Assembly (NCBI RefSeq): GCF_012184425.1
Contig: NZ_VTOW01000001.1
Span: 248,001 to 312,000, forward strand
DNA: 64,000 nucleotides
Direction of reading: 5' to 3'
Source of the DNA: Candidatus Manganitrophus noduliformans
GTDB lineage: Bacteria > Nitrospirota > Nitrospiria > SBBL01 > Manganitrophaceae
This document shows positions 52,057-60,802 of the stretch, one piece after another. The translations under genes were made by a program, and so were the position numbers. The notes beneath the pieces were generated by a model. It saw only the letters and a list, made by a program, of their open reading frames with translations, made no database searches and was not told the DNA's origin. Each line of letters opens with the position of its first letter. Positions within the stretch are counted from its first letter, which is position 1.

Positions 52057-54267
52057 ATGAATCGATCCGATCTTGAAAAAACAGCGCCGCCGAAATCAAA
52101 GGGGGGGTTGCGTCCCGTTCTGATCACCGCCCTCTTTCTGGCCCTTTCGGTCTCCCTGACCGTCCTCTTTTTCAGAGGGGTCGAAGGACCCGCGCTCTTT
52201 TCGACCAATATCCTAGTCCTCACCCTCGTCAACGTCAACATCACCCTTGCCATCCTCCTCATTCTCCTTCTCTCCCGCAACCTGATCAAACTTTATTTCG
52301 AGCGCCGGCAGCAGCCGAGACGGTCGAGTTTCAAGAGCAAGCTGGTCGCCGCCTTTATCGGCCTCTCGATGATCCCGTCGATTCTCCTCTTCATCGTCGC
52401 CAGCGGTCTTTTGACGAGCAGCATCGAGAACTGGTTTTCGATCCAGGTGGAGAAGTCGCTCGGCCACTCGCTGGAGGTGGCGCAGGGGTATTATCAAAAG
52501 AGCGAAGAACATGTCTCCACGCTGGCCCAACAAACGGGGCGAACGATCCAGGAACGGAACCTGTTGGAAGGGCCTTATGAAGAATTGGTCCGGACCTTGG
52601 AGGCGCGTCAGAAGGAGTATGACGTCGAAGCGATTCATCTCTTTACCCCCGCATTCCATCGCTTCGCCTCGACCGCAAAAGGGATCCCCGACCTGCCCAA
52701 CGCTCCCTTTCCCGCCACCGAGCTCCTCCAACGGGCGCTGCGGGCGGGCGAGCCGATCACGACGGTTCAATCGACCCACCGGGGAGACCTGATCCGGGGG
52801 ATCCTTCCCCTCAAGTCAAATGAACGGGTGATCGCCCTTCTCGTCGTCGACTCCCGCATTCCCTCCTCCTTCGTCGGCAAGATGGAGGAGATTAAAAAGG
52901 CGCTGGAAGACTACAAACAGCTCAAGGCGTTTAAGAACCCGATCAAGGGAAGCTATATCCTCTCCTTCTTCATCATCGTTCTCCTGATCATCTTCTCGGC
53001 GACCTGGTTCGGTCTCTACCTCGCCCGCGGAATCACCGTCCCGCTTCAGAAGCTGGCGGAGGGAACCGAAGCGGTGGCGCAGGGGAACCTGGCGGTTCAA
53101 ATCGATGTTCAAGCCAACGACGAGCTGGGGGTCCTGGTCGACTCCTTCAACAAGATGACGGCCGATCTCAAACAGACCCAAGAAAAGGTCAAGGAAGCGA
53201 ATCGCTCGCTGACCGAGTCGAATCTGGAACTCGAGAGCCGGCGGGCATATATGGAAGGCATCCTTCAAAACATCGCCGCCGGGGTCATCTCGGTCAACGA
53301 GAAGGGGATCATCACCACCTTCAACCCCTCGGCGGAGCGGATCCTGAACATCTGCGCCGCCGAGGCGGTCGGAGAAGCGTACATTCCGTTTTTCTCCGGC
53401 CGAAAGATGGAGCCGATGGCCGATCTTCTCGATAAGATTCAGCAGCTCAAGAAAACCGCCCTGGAGGAGCAGGTTCATCTCGAAGTTCGGAAGAAATCGT
53501 TGACCCTCCGGACCGCCGTCTCCCTGCTGCAAGGGGAAGACCAACGGTTTCTCGGAGGGGTGATCGTTTTCGACGATCTGTCCGAATTGATCCGGGCGCA
53601 GAAGCTCGCCACCTGGCAGGAGGTGGCCCAGCGGATCGCGCACGAGATCAAAAACCCGCTGACGCCGATTCAGCTCTCGGCGGAACGGCTGAGAAAAAAA
53701 TACTATGAGCATTCGAGCGATTTTGATAAGATATTCGATGAATCGACCCGGATCGTCATCAACGAGGTTCACGATCTGAAGAATCTGGTCGACGAATTCT
53801 CCAACTTCGCCCGAATGCCGGCCCCCCGGCCGACGCTTCAGAAGATCGAACCGATCTTGAAAGAGGTCATCGTCCTTTATCAATCGGCCCACAAAGATAT
53901 CACGATCACCGCTCAATTCGATGAGACGGCGCCTCCCCTCAACCTCGATCGCGAGCAGATCAAGCGGCTCTTCGTGAACCTTCTCGACAACGCCGTTGAT
54001 GCGATGAACCGCGAAGGGGGCCTGAGCCTTCAGAGCAGCTACGACCAAGCGCAGCAGAAGGTCCGGATCGAGGTCGCCGACGAGGGATCGGGGATCTCTC
54101 CGGAGGATCTCGATAAGCTCTTCCTCCCCTACTTTTCCAGAAAGAAGACCGGAACGGGGCTAGGGCTGGCGATCGTCCATCGGATCGTCATCGATCACAA
54201 CGGCCAGATCCGCGCCGTCCCGAGACAGCCGAAGGGGACGACGTTTGTGGTGGAGTTTCCTGTTTAA
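52057..54267 (+). CDS. NtrY-like membrane sensor histidine kinase
   Basis: The 736-residue kinase has four hydrophobic segments: three near the N-terminus (about 20-130) and one at about 300-325, after an extracytoplasmic loop. Then come HAMP (LARGITVPLQKLAEG), PAS (ILQNIAAGVISVNEKG), the phospho-accepting His in QRIAHEIKNPLTPIQLSAERL, and an ATPase domain with NLLDNAVDAM, DEGSGIS and TGTGLGLAI. This layout matches NtrY. It should phosphorylate the sigma-54-type regulator encoded 13 bp downstream. The signal is unknown; the DUF4390 and outer-membrane genes upstream suggest envelope state. Confidence 0.95.
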   Translation: MNRSDLEKTAPPKSKGGLRPVLITALFLALSVSLTVLFFRGVEGPALFSTNILVLTLVNVNITLAILLILLLSRNLIKLYFERRQQPRRSSFKSKLVAAFIGLSMIPSILLFIVASGLLTSSIENWFSIQVEKSLGHSLEVAQGYYQKSEEHVSTLAQQTGRTIQERNLLEGPYEELVRTLEARQKEYDVEAIHLFTPAFHRFASTAKGIPDLPNAPFPATELLQRALRAGEPITTVQSTHRGDLIRGILPLKSNERVIALLVVDSRIPSSFVGKMEEIKKALEDYKQLKAFKNPIKGSYILSFFIIVLLIIFSATWFGLYLARGITVPLQKLAEGTEAVAQGNLAVQIDVQANDELGVLVDSFNKMTADLKQTQEKVKEANRSLTESNLELESRRAYMEGILQNIAAGVISVNEKGIITTFNPSAERILNICAAEAVGEAYIPFFSGRKMEPMADLLDKIQQLKKTALEEQVHLEVRKKSLTLRTAVSLLQGEDQRFLGGVIVFDDLSELIRAQKLATWQEVAQRIAHEIKNPLTPIQLSAERLRKKYYEHSSDFDKIFDESTRIVINEVHDLKNLVDEFSNFARMPAPRPTLQKIEPILKEVIVLYQSAHKDITITAQFDETAPPLNLDREQIKRLFVNLLDNAVDAMNREGGLSLQSSYDQAQQKVRIEVADEGSGISPEDLDKLFLPYFSRKKTGTGLGLAIVHRIVIDHNGQIRAVPRQPKGTTFVVEFPV

Positions 54268-54280
54268 TGAGAGCGTTGCT

Positions 54281-55660
54281 ATGTCGGAAACAATTCTGAT
54301 CGTCGACGACGAGCCTTCGATCCTCTCGACCCTCTCGGGGGTCTTGATGGATGAGGGGTATACCGTCGTCACCGCGGAGCATGGCGCGGCGGCGATTCGC
54401 CAGGTTCAATCTCAGCCGCCGGCGCTGGTTTTGCTCGATATCTGGATGCCGGAGCCGGACGGCATCGAAACGCTCAAGCGGCTGAAAGTTCTCTTCCCCG
54501 AGCTGGTTGTCGTGATGATGTCGGGTCACGGCTCGATCGAGACCGCCGTCAAGGCGATCAAGCTCGGCGCCTACGACTACATCGAGAAGCCGATCTCCCT
54601 TCAAAAAGTCATTTTGATGGTCAAGCACGCCCTCACCGAATTTCGGCTCCGGCAGGAGAACCGCACCCTCAAGCGGCTGGTGGAGAAAAAAAATGAAATG
54701 ATCGGAGGGAGCCCGGCGATTCTCCGGCTGCGGGACCAGATCCAGATGGCCGGACCCGCTCCAAGCCGCGTCTTGATCTCGGGGGAGAACGGCACCGGGA
54801 AAGAGCTTGTCGCCCGCGCGATCCACAGCCACAGCCCGCGCCGCGCGCAGCCGTTTCTGGAGATCAACTGCGCCGCCATTCCCGAAAATCTCATCGAGAG
54901 CGAGCTCTTCGGCTATGAGCGGGGGGCGTTCACCGGGGCGAATCACCAGAAGAAGGGGCAGTTCGAGCTGGCCGACGGCGGGACCCTCTTTCTGGATGAA
55001 ATCGCCGATATGGCGCTGGCGACCCAATCGAAGGTCCTCCGCGTCCTACAGGAGCAGGAATATTACCGGGTCGGCGGGAGCGAACGGGTGAAGGTCGACG
55101 TCCGGGTCATCGCCGCCTCGAACAAAAACCTCGCCGAGGAGATTAAAAAGGGAACCTTCCGGGAAGACCTCTATTATCGATTGAACGTGATCCCGCTTCA
55201 TGTCCCCCCGTTGCGCGAACGGGCCGAAGATATCCCGGTGCTGTTGGAGTATTTTACAAAAGAGCTTTCGCAGGAACAGGGGATCAAGCCGAAGCGTTTC
55301 TCTCCCGAGGCGATTGCCGTGTTGAAGCGGTATCACTGGCCCGGTAATGTCCGCGAGCTGAAGAATATCGTCGAGCGCTTGATGATTATGGTCGCCTCGC
55401 CGGTGATCCTCCCGCAGGATCTCCCCGAATTCGTGACCGAAGGGCTCCCTCCCGAAGACAACTCTTTCCCCCCTGTGGAAGGGGGCGCGCCCGGCTCGCT
55501 GAAAGAGGCGCGCAACGTTTTCGAGAAGAAATACATTCTCGCCAAGCTCCAGGAGAACAACTGGAACGTCAACCAGACGGCGGAGGCCCTCCAGATCGAG
55601 CGCACCTACCTTTATCGCAAGATGAAGTTCCTCGGCATCGAGGCGCCGGGGGGGGAGTAA
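54281..55660 (+). CDS. NtrX-like sigma-54-dependent response regulator
   Basis: The 459-residue protein has a receiver (VDDEP, phospho-acceptor in LVLLDIWMPEPDG, Lys in IEKP), a AAA+ central domain and a C-terminal Fis-type helix-turn-helix (NWNVNQTAEALQIERTYLYRKMK). The Walker A is GENGTGKE and Walker B LFLDEIAD. The sigma-54 contact loop ERGAFTGA is intact, so it can activate sigma-54 promoters. The ATG at 54281 follows the kinase stop by 13 bp; the open frame starting inside the kinase gene is ignored. Target genes are unknown, but the operon itself is a candidate. Confidence 0.95.
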   Translation: MSETILIVDDEPSILSTLSGVLMDEGYTVVTAEHGAAAIRQVQSQPPALVLLDIWMPEPDGIETLKRLKVLFPELVVVMMSGHGSIETAVKAIKLGAYDYIEKPISLQKVILMVKHALTEFRLRQENRTLKRLVEKKNEMIGGSPAILRLRDQIQMAGPAPSRVLISGENGTGKELVARAIHSHSPRRAQPFLEINCAAIPENLIESELFGYERGAFTGANHQKKGQFELADGGTLFLDEIADMALATQSKVLRVLQEQEYYRVGGSERVKVDVRVIAASNKNLAEEIKKGTFREDLYYRLNVIPLHVPPLRERAEDIPVLLEYFTKELSQEQGIKPKRFSPEAIAVLKRYHWPGNVRELKNIVERLMIMVASPVILPQDLPEFVTEGLPPEDNSFPPVEGGAPGSLKEARNVFEKKYILAKLQENNWNVNQTAEALQIERTYLYRKMKFLGIEAPGGE

Positions 55661-55670
55661 AGACCCGGCT

Positions 55671-56936
55671 TTGCCGAATCGTATTCTTTCCCTTCAAATC
55701 GAAAAGATCGTCCAAGGCGGCGACAGCTTGGCTCGCCATGAGGGCCGGGTGATTTTCGTCCCCTTCGCCATTCCGGGGGAGACGGTCGAAGCGGAATTCG
55801 TCCGAGAAAAGAAAGAATACGCCGAGGCGGAGATCGTCCGGATCATCACCCCCTCCCCCGAGCGGAGAGAAGCCCCCTGTCCGGTCTTCACGATCTGCGG
55901 CGGCTGCCAGCTCCAGCACCTCCCGGAAGAAGGGCAGCTTCGCTACAAAGTCGAGGCGATGCGGGAGGTCCTGGCGCGAATCGGAAAAATCGCATCGTAC
56001 GATCTCCTCCCGCCGGTTCCCTCTCCCCTCCCTTTTCACTACCGGACAAGGACGCAGTTGAAGGTCGCGCGAGGCGAGCTCGGCTACTACCGGCAGAAGA
56101 GCCATGAAATCGTTTCGATCGACCGCTGCCCGCTTCTCATCGCCCCCCTGAATGCAGCGATCGAAGCGATCCTCCGCTCTCTCCAGCGCGACCGGCTCGA
56201 AGAGATCGAACTGCAGGCGGTCTCCTCCGGCGACTTTCTCATTGTCCTGCGCGGCGATCAGTTTCCGCATGATCGCGCGGAACACTTCTACGAAACCGCG
56301 CGGCAAGCGCTTCCGTTAAAGGGGGTCGTCGTCGGCAACCGACGGGGTTGGCATGTTTTCGGAGAGAATTTCCTGATCGAGACCGTCCGCGAGAAGCGCT
56401 TCCGGATCAGCGAGCGCGCCTTCTCGCAGGTGAACCCCGCCGTCAACCGGCTTCTAATCGAAACGGTCCTCGATTGGTCCGCGCCGACCGAGAACGATCG
56501 CATCTTGGAACTCTACAGCGGGATCGGCAATTTCACCCTCTTCCTTGCTGAACGCGCGGGGACGGTGACGGCCGTCGAAGGAAACCGCGCCGCCGTGGAG
56601 GACGCCCGACGGAATCTTCAGACCGCCGGCCTCACCAATGTCACCCTTCAAGTCTCTGCCGCCGAAGAGGGCGTCCGGCGCGCTGTCAGAGAGAAGAAGC
56701 CGTTCTCTCAAATTTTTCTCGACCCGCCGCGCGAAGGGGCCGGCAAAGCGGTCATGCAAGGGATTGCTTCCCTCGCGCCGCGGAAAATCTTCTATCTCTC
56801 CTGCGATCCGGCCACCTTCGCACGCGACGCGCGCATTCTTCTCGACCGAGGATATGTCCTCAAAAGACTCCAGCCGTTTGATATGTTCCCGCAGACGGGA
56901 CATTTGGAATTGCTCGCCGAGATGGTTTGCGTCTGA
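55671..56936 (+). CDS. rlmD: 23S rRNA (uracil-C5)-methyltransferase, RlmD/RumA type
   Basis: The 421-residue enzyme has an N-terminal TRAM domain (IVQGGDSLARHEGRVIFVPFAIPGE), an iron-sulfur site (CPVFTICGGCQLQH plus a later Cys), and a Rossmann methyltransferase domain. The latter has ELYSGIGNF, the catalytic DPPREG and SCDPATFARD (nucleophile Cys). It methylates a uridine in 23S rRNA; whether the site is U1939 or U747 cannot be told. The TTG start lies 10 bp after the regulator stop. It is convergent with the AsmA-like gene, sharing no intergenic space. Confidence 0.93.
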   Translation: MPNRILSLQIEKIVQGGDSLARHEGRVIFVPFAIPGETVEAEFVREKKEYAEAEIVRIITPSPERREAPCPVFTICGGCQLQHLPEEGQLRYKVEAMREVLARIGKIASYDLLPPVPSPLPFHYRTRTQLKVARGELGYYRQKSHEIVSIDRCPLLIAPLNAAIEAILRSLQRDRLEEIELQAVSSGDFLIVLRGDQFPHDRAEHFYETARQALPLKGVVVGNRRGWHVFGENFLIETVREKRFRISERAFSQVNPAVNRLLIETVLDWSAPTENDRILELYSGIGNFTLFLAERAGTVTAVEGNRAAVEDARRNLQTAGLTNVTLQVSAAEEGVRRAVREKKPFSQIFLDPPREGAGKAVMQGIASLAPRKIFYLSCDPATFARDARILLDRGYVLKRLQPFDMFPQTGHLELLAEMVCV

Positions 56937-59315
56937 TCATCCACTGAACTCCTCCGGCCGGACCGGGAAGGTGAGCGCCCGGCGCAGCACCGCCAGGGTC
57001 GATTCTTTGATGCTCTTAAACGGCCGGAATCGAACCCTCGGGTCGGTGAGCTTCCCCTCGACTTCAAAATAGGAAGCGATGAACATCTGGTCTTTGCCGA
57101 GCAAGATCGGTCCGGCGACGGGAAGCTGCTTGAGAATATCATCCACCAGCCGAAAGACCTGAACCCCCATCAAGAAATCGAACTCGTTCTTTACAAGATC
57201 GATCTTCCCGTTGGCGATGACACGGACATCCTTACCGAAGAGAACGGTGTCGTGCAGCGCGACTTTCCCCCGCTCGATGCTCAAGCTGCCGGAGAGGACA
57301 TCGTACTTGATCCCCTTCACATCGGGATCGGGAAGGGAGCGAAGATTCATCAACGCGAAAATCCGGGCCAGCGCCCTGAATCGATAGATCGTTCCCTTCT
57401 CCAGGTAGACGATCAGATTTCCCTCCAGGTTCTTTTTAAACTCCTGGAGATGATTCCCCTCCGTATTCAGGCCTCCCGCCACGAGTCCCCGTCCCGACAT
57501 GATCGGCCGCTCTCCGTCTCCGCGAAAATCGCTCAGAAACGCGGCCACGCTGATCTGCTCCAGCTTGGGGGTCAGCGCCAGCGCCATCGATCCGTCCGGC
57601 CGAAAATGGACCTGGGCGAAATCGGCCCTGAAGACCCCCCCCGCGAAATCGGCTTCGGTCTCCCGAAATTGCAGCGTCTTCTCCCGATAGATCATCGCGC
57701 TCTGCCAATTTAAGAAATCATACTCATTTATCTTAAGGCGATCGATCCGAAGCAGCCCGACTGCATAGCCGCTCTCCTCATGATCATCCTGATCGGGCTC
57801 CGGGGAGGTCGGCCTCGGCTCCTTCGGTCGCTCCTCACCCGTGCGCGTAGCTTCCACCGCGTCGGGGGGAAGGCGGAGCACATCCCAATCGAGGGTTGTG
57901 GCGTGAAGATCGAATTCGATCCCTTCCTCATAGAGGTCGGGCATCTTTCCGGTCGCCGCCAGGCGGCCGGTCCCCCATTCCCCTTCGGCCGATTCGATCA
58001 GGAGTCGTTTTCCCTCCACCCGGACGGTCCCTTTAATTTTTTGGATCGGCCGAAAAGAGGGAAAGGGGGTCAGCGCCCCTTCGCGAACCAGAAGACGGCC
58101 GTGGAACTCTGTCTGAGAGGGGGCCTTCAGAGGAATTTTTATCTTGAGATCGGTCTCAACGGAACCGCCGGTTTTGAGCCGCTTGAGCCGCTCGTTCCCG
58201 AAGCGTTTGAAAGCAACCTCCGCGGCATCCGAGAGGGAGACTTGTCCGGAGGTTTGAATCTCCAGCGGACCCTCTGTGAACGGTTTCAATCGTCCGGTGG
58301 TCTCCGTGAGAGTGGAGTCCAAGAGATGTGTGTGGTAAAGGGTGATGTGCCCCTCTCGGCGATCATAACGCCACAAGGCTTGATCGACCGCGACCGGCGG
58401 AAGGTCTTTGGCGAGGGTGACGGAAATCTGTTTCGACTCTCCCGCCAGATGCGTTTCCGGCGAGCGAAACAGACGGTGGAGCCGGAACAGGTCGGCACTC
58501 GGCGCATCAATGGTCACCCAGCCCCACTCGAACAAAAAAGGGGGAACCGCTTCGGAAAGATAGGGCTGAATCAGATTGGAGTCGAAACGAATGAGCGTCA
58601 CGATGAAATGGGCTGTCTCTCGCGTGAAGCCGAAGAACCCCCCTTCCTCCTCCACTCTCCCATCCACCTGCAGATGGGTCGCCTTGTCGACCAAGATTCC
58701 TTGCCAGACGGAGGGGATATCAATCTTTACGCCCACCTCTCTATCCCAAAAAGGACGACGGATCCGGACTTCTATCCGTTGAGCCGTCCATTCCACAGGG
58801 CCGCCGGAGAGAGCATGATCGAGGAGGGAAAGCCTCCCCTGCCGTAGAGTAACGATCCTCGATCGGTTCGCCACCTTCCATCCTTCGCCCGCTTCCCTTT
58901 CCCTCTTCGGAAGGAGATCCTTGAAGTTCCACTCCCCGTTCCGATCTCGAATCAGAGAGACGGTCGGCTCGATCAAATGAATCTCCACAATCTCCATCCG
59001 CTTCCAGAGGAGAGGAAGAAGCCGAAATCCGATTCGAATCTCTTGGACTTCTGCAATCGGCCGCGCTTCTTCCCCCGCCCCGATCACGACGCTCCGGAGC
59101 CGAATTTCAGAGCCTGTCAGGAACGAGACGCGAATCTCGTCGACGGAGAAAGGTCGGCCGATCGCTTGTTGTAATCGCTCGGAGAAAAAAGGGATGAGGC
59201 GATTGAGGGTAATCCATTCCGGGAGGACAAACAGAACAAAGGCGAGCAGTAACAAAAAGAGGGCGGCCCAAGCCGGCCGCCGCGTCTCTCCCCTAAACCA
59301 TGATTTATTTTTAAT
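56937..59315 (-). CDS. AsmA-like membrane protein, likely ATT start
   Basis: The 792-residue reading begins IKNKSWFRGETRRPAW and continues into a membrane anchor (AALFLLLLAFVLFVLPEW). Beta-rich repeats and a C-terminal AsmA/YhdP-like segment follow (GRGLVAGGLNTEGNHLQEF, LEGNLIVYLEKGTI, KYDVLSGSLSIERGKVAL). It probably spans the periplasm as a lipid-conducting bridge. The only conventional start in frame, TTG at 59255, cuts into the anchor. ATT at 59315 has GGAGGAGAGG ending 5 nt upstream. A long imperfect hairpin lies upstream (arms 59379-59387 and 59413-59421). It ends directly against rlmD. Confidence 0.8.
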   Translation of the reverse strand: MKNKSWFRGETRRPAWAALFLLLLAFVLFVLPEWITLNRLIPFFSERLQQAIGRPFSVDEIRVSFLTGSEIRLRSVVIGAGEEARPIAEVQEIRIGFRLLPLLWKRMEIVEIHLIEPTVSLIRDRNGEWNFKDLLPKREREAGEGWKVANRSRIVTLRQGRLSLLDHALSGGPVEWTAQRIEVRIRRPFWDREVGVKIDIPSVWQGILVDKATHLQVDGRVEEEGGFFGFTRETAHFIVTLIRFDSNLIQPYLSEAVPPFLFEWGWVTIDAPSADLFRLHRLFRSPETHLAGESKQISVTLAKDLPPVAVDQALWRYDRREGHITLYHTHLLDSTLTETTGRLKPFTEGPLEIQTSGQVSLSDAAEVAFKRFGNERLKRLKTGGSVETDLKIKIPLKAPSQTEFHGRLLVREGALTPFPSFRPIQKIKGTVRVEGKRLLIESAEGEWGTGRLAATGKMPDLYEEGIEFDLHATTLDWDVLRLPPDAVEATRTGEERPKEPRPTSPEPDQDDHEESGYAVGLLRIDRLKINEYDFLNWQSAMIYREKTLQFRETEADFAGGVFRADFAQVHFRPDGSMALALTPKLEQISVAAFLSDFRGDGERPIMSGRGLVAGGLNTEGNHLQEFKKNLEGNLIVYLEKGTIYRFRALARIFALMNLRSLPDPDVKGIKYDVLSGSLSIERGKVALHDTVLFGKDVRVIANGKIDLVKNEFDFLMGVQVFRLVDDILKQLPVAGPILLGKDQMFIASYFEVEGKLTDPRVRFRPFKSIKESTLAVLRRALTFPVRPEEFSG

Positions 59316-59453
59316 GGGGACCTCTCCTCCGTATGACAGCCACTTCGGCGGACTTCTCTTTTGCTGCTCTTGGAAGCGCCCCCGTCCCGTCCGATCAAAA
59401 AACGGGCAGACAGGACGGGGGGCAGTAGACCAAAAAACGGATGGGGCGTTGCG

Positions 59454-59612
59454 TTATGGAGGGGGACCGACGGTCCTTCTCCCGGTCAGAAGCTGAACAA
59501 CGAGCAACACGGCGGCGATCACCAGCAGGGCATGGATCACTCCCCCCGCCAGGTTCAAGCTGAAGCCGAGCGCCCAGAGAATAAGCAGGATTACAAAAAT
59601 GGTCCAAAGCAT
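59454..59612 (-). CDS. Small lmo0937-family-type membrane protein
   Basis: This 52-residue protein starts MLWTIFVILLILWALGF, then SLNLAGGVIHALLVIAAVLLVVQLL, and ends in a short basic tail. Two hydrophobic helices joined by the Gly-rich turn LAGG are typical of the lmo0937 family of tiny membrane proteins, whose function is unknown but which are often stress-induced. AAGGAGG lies 5 nt before the ATG. It is 138 bp upstream of the AsmA-like start on the same strand. Confidence 0.85.
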   Translation of the reverse strand: MLWTIFVILLILWALGFSLNLAGGVIHALLVIAAVLLVVQLLTGRRTVGPPP

Positions 59613-60081
59613 CGTGCCTCCTTTCGGTAAATCATGAGCAATAGAAATTTAATTTGCAAAGGAAGTGCCAGCCCATCCGTACGGAAGATTTGCTTTTCGC
59701 CATCGCAAGGCAAAGAACCGTCATGAACATGCACCGATCACCCACGCGTGTCTTGTAACCTTGGGCAAGAAATGCGCGGCGCCAGCTCAGCAGATTGGGT
59801 CAACGGCCTGACTGGGTCCAAATGAGCTGAGTACGCTCCATCTATTGAGAAGGAATCCGATGCATTTTTACACAGAATACCGCTGGTTTTCAAAAACGGC
59901 AGGCATTACGGCAGAGGTTGAGAAGACCGGAGTGCGCATCGTCTCAGCGATGCGCATCACGGCGGGGAGGTCTATGTGAACGACCAAATAGGCGATCGTG
60001 GAATGACCGGTCCGGCATCAAAAAAGTAGAGACGTCCCGCCGGGACGTCTCTACGAGGGTAAACAGATCGACCTATCTATC
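59613..60081. other. Intergenic region with isolated hairpin
   Basis: No convincing gene was found. A perfect 8-bp stem (59934-59941 with 59948-59955, loop TCTCAG) lies in the middle and a terminator lies at the right end. A 39-codon frame (59860-59979, plus strand) has a fair ribosome site but no recognisable protein. The promoter for the small membrane protein should lie at the left end. Confidence 0.5.
60020..60054 (-). terminator. Rho-independent terminator with 13-bp perfect stem
   Basis: The arms 60042-60054 and 60026-60038 form a perfect 13-bp stem with a 3-nt loop. On the minus strand it is followed by six T residues (60025-60020). It lies 27 bp beyond the DUF420 stop and should end the pseudokinase-methyltransferase-DUF420 region transcripts. 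Confidence 0.9.
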
Positions 60082-60789
60082 TTAATGTTCTTTCACCGGG
60101 TAGATGTAGTAAAGCATCACGTAGGTGACTGTGCTTGTGACCAAGGCGATCACGTAGAGGACCATCGTGAACGCCCCCATTTTTCGATGCCGGGTGGCGG
60201 CATCCGGAATCCACCGCTCGATTCCCCGTTCCATAAAGAGAACGCCGGCCACCAGACCGAAGCCGGAAATATAGACGACCAGCCGCCCCATCGATCCGGT
60301 CCAGCGTATGAGCGCAAAGAGGCCGAAGAGGGCCGCCGCTCCCGCGAGCGTATAGTTGAAGCCTTTGCTCCCCATCTTCAACGGCTCCACTTTCAGGTAG
60401 CGCTCATTCCCCTTCTTAAAAGACGACCGAAATCCAAGAACAATCATATAAACCGCCAGGACCAGACCGACCGAGATGACCAAGATGTGGATCGTCAGCA
60501 TCGGCGAGAAGATATAATTGTAAACCCAATCAGGCCCTCCGAAGCCTTCCTTCCCCTCCAGCGAAAGCGCCCCCAATCCGCGGGCCAGATAGTAAAGGGT
60601 GAAGTAGCCGAGCATCGCGACCATCCCCCAAAGGGTCACCAGATGGTGGCGCTGTCCCTGATGTTTTCTGCCGGCATACCAGCCGTAGATAAAAAGCAGG
60701 GTGAAAACCCACGCCATGACCGACGAGATATCCGCCCCCCACGTTCCGTACGGCGAAAGAAATCCGGGCGCGGTTAACATTTCCTTCAT
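60082..60789 (-). CDS. DUF420-like membrane protein
   Basis: The 235-residue protein has six or seven hydrophobic segments (VMAWVFTLLFIYGWYAG, HHLVTLWGMVAMLGYFTLYYLARG, MLTIHILVISVGLVLAVYMIVLGF, TLAGAAALFGLFALIRWTG, LVVYISGFGLVAGVLF, MVLYVIALVTSTVTYVMLYYI). Several membrane-embedded His residues fit DUF420 proteins, which are related to cytochrome oxidase assembly factors and often occur in respiratory clusters. No heme-binding motif is certain. GGAGG precedes the ATG. The methyltransferase gene ends 13 bp upstream, indicating an operon ended by the 13-bp stem terminator. Confidence 0.7.
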   Translation of the reverse strand: MKEMLTAPGFLSPYGTWGADISSVMAWVFTLLFIYGWYAGRKHQGQRHHLVTLWGMVAMLGYFTLYYLARGLGALSLEGKEGFGGPDWVYNYIFSPMLTIHILVISVGLVLAVYMIVLGFRSSFKKGNERYLKVEPLKMGSKGFNYTLAGAAALFGLFALIRWTGSMGRLVVYISGFGLVAGVLFMERGIERWIPDAATRHRKMGAFTMVLYVIALVTSTVTYVMLYYIYPVKEH

Positions 60790-60802
60790 GGTCTCCTCCT
60801 TG

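Noticed and set aside
59860-59979. 39-codon plus-strand frame with AAGGA before its ATG
   Set aside because: No recognisable domain, contains the 59934-59955 hairpin, and lies alone in an otherwise non-coding stretch; evidence too weak for a gene call.
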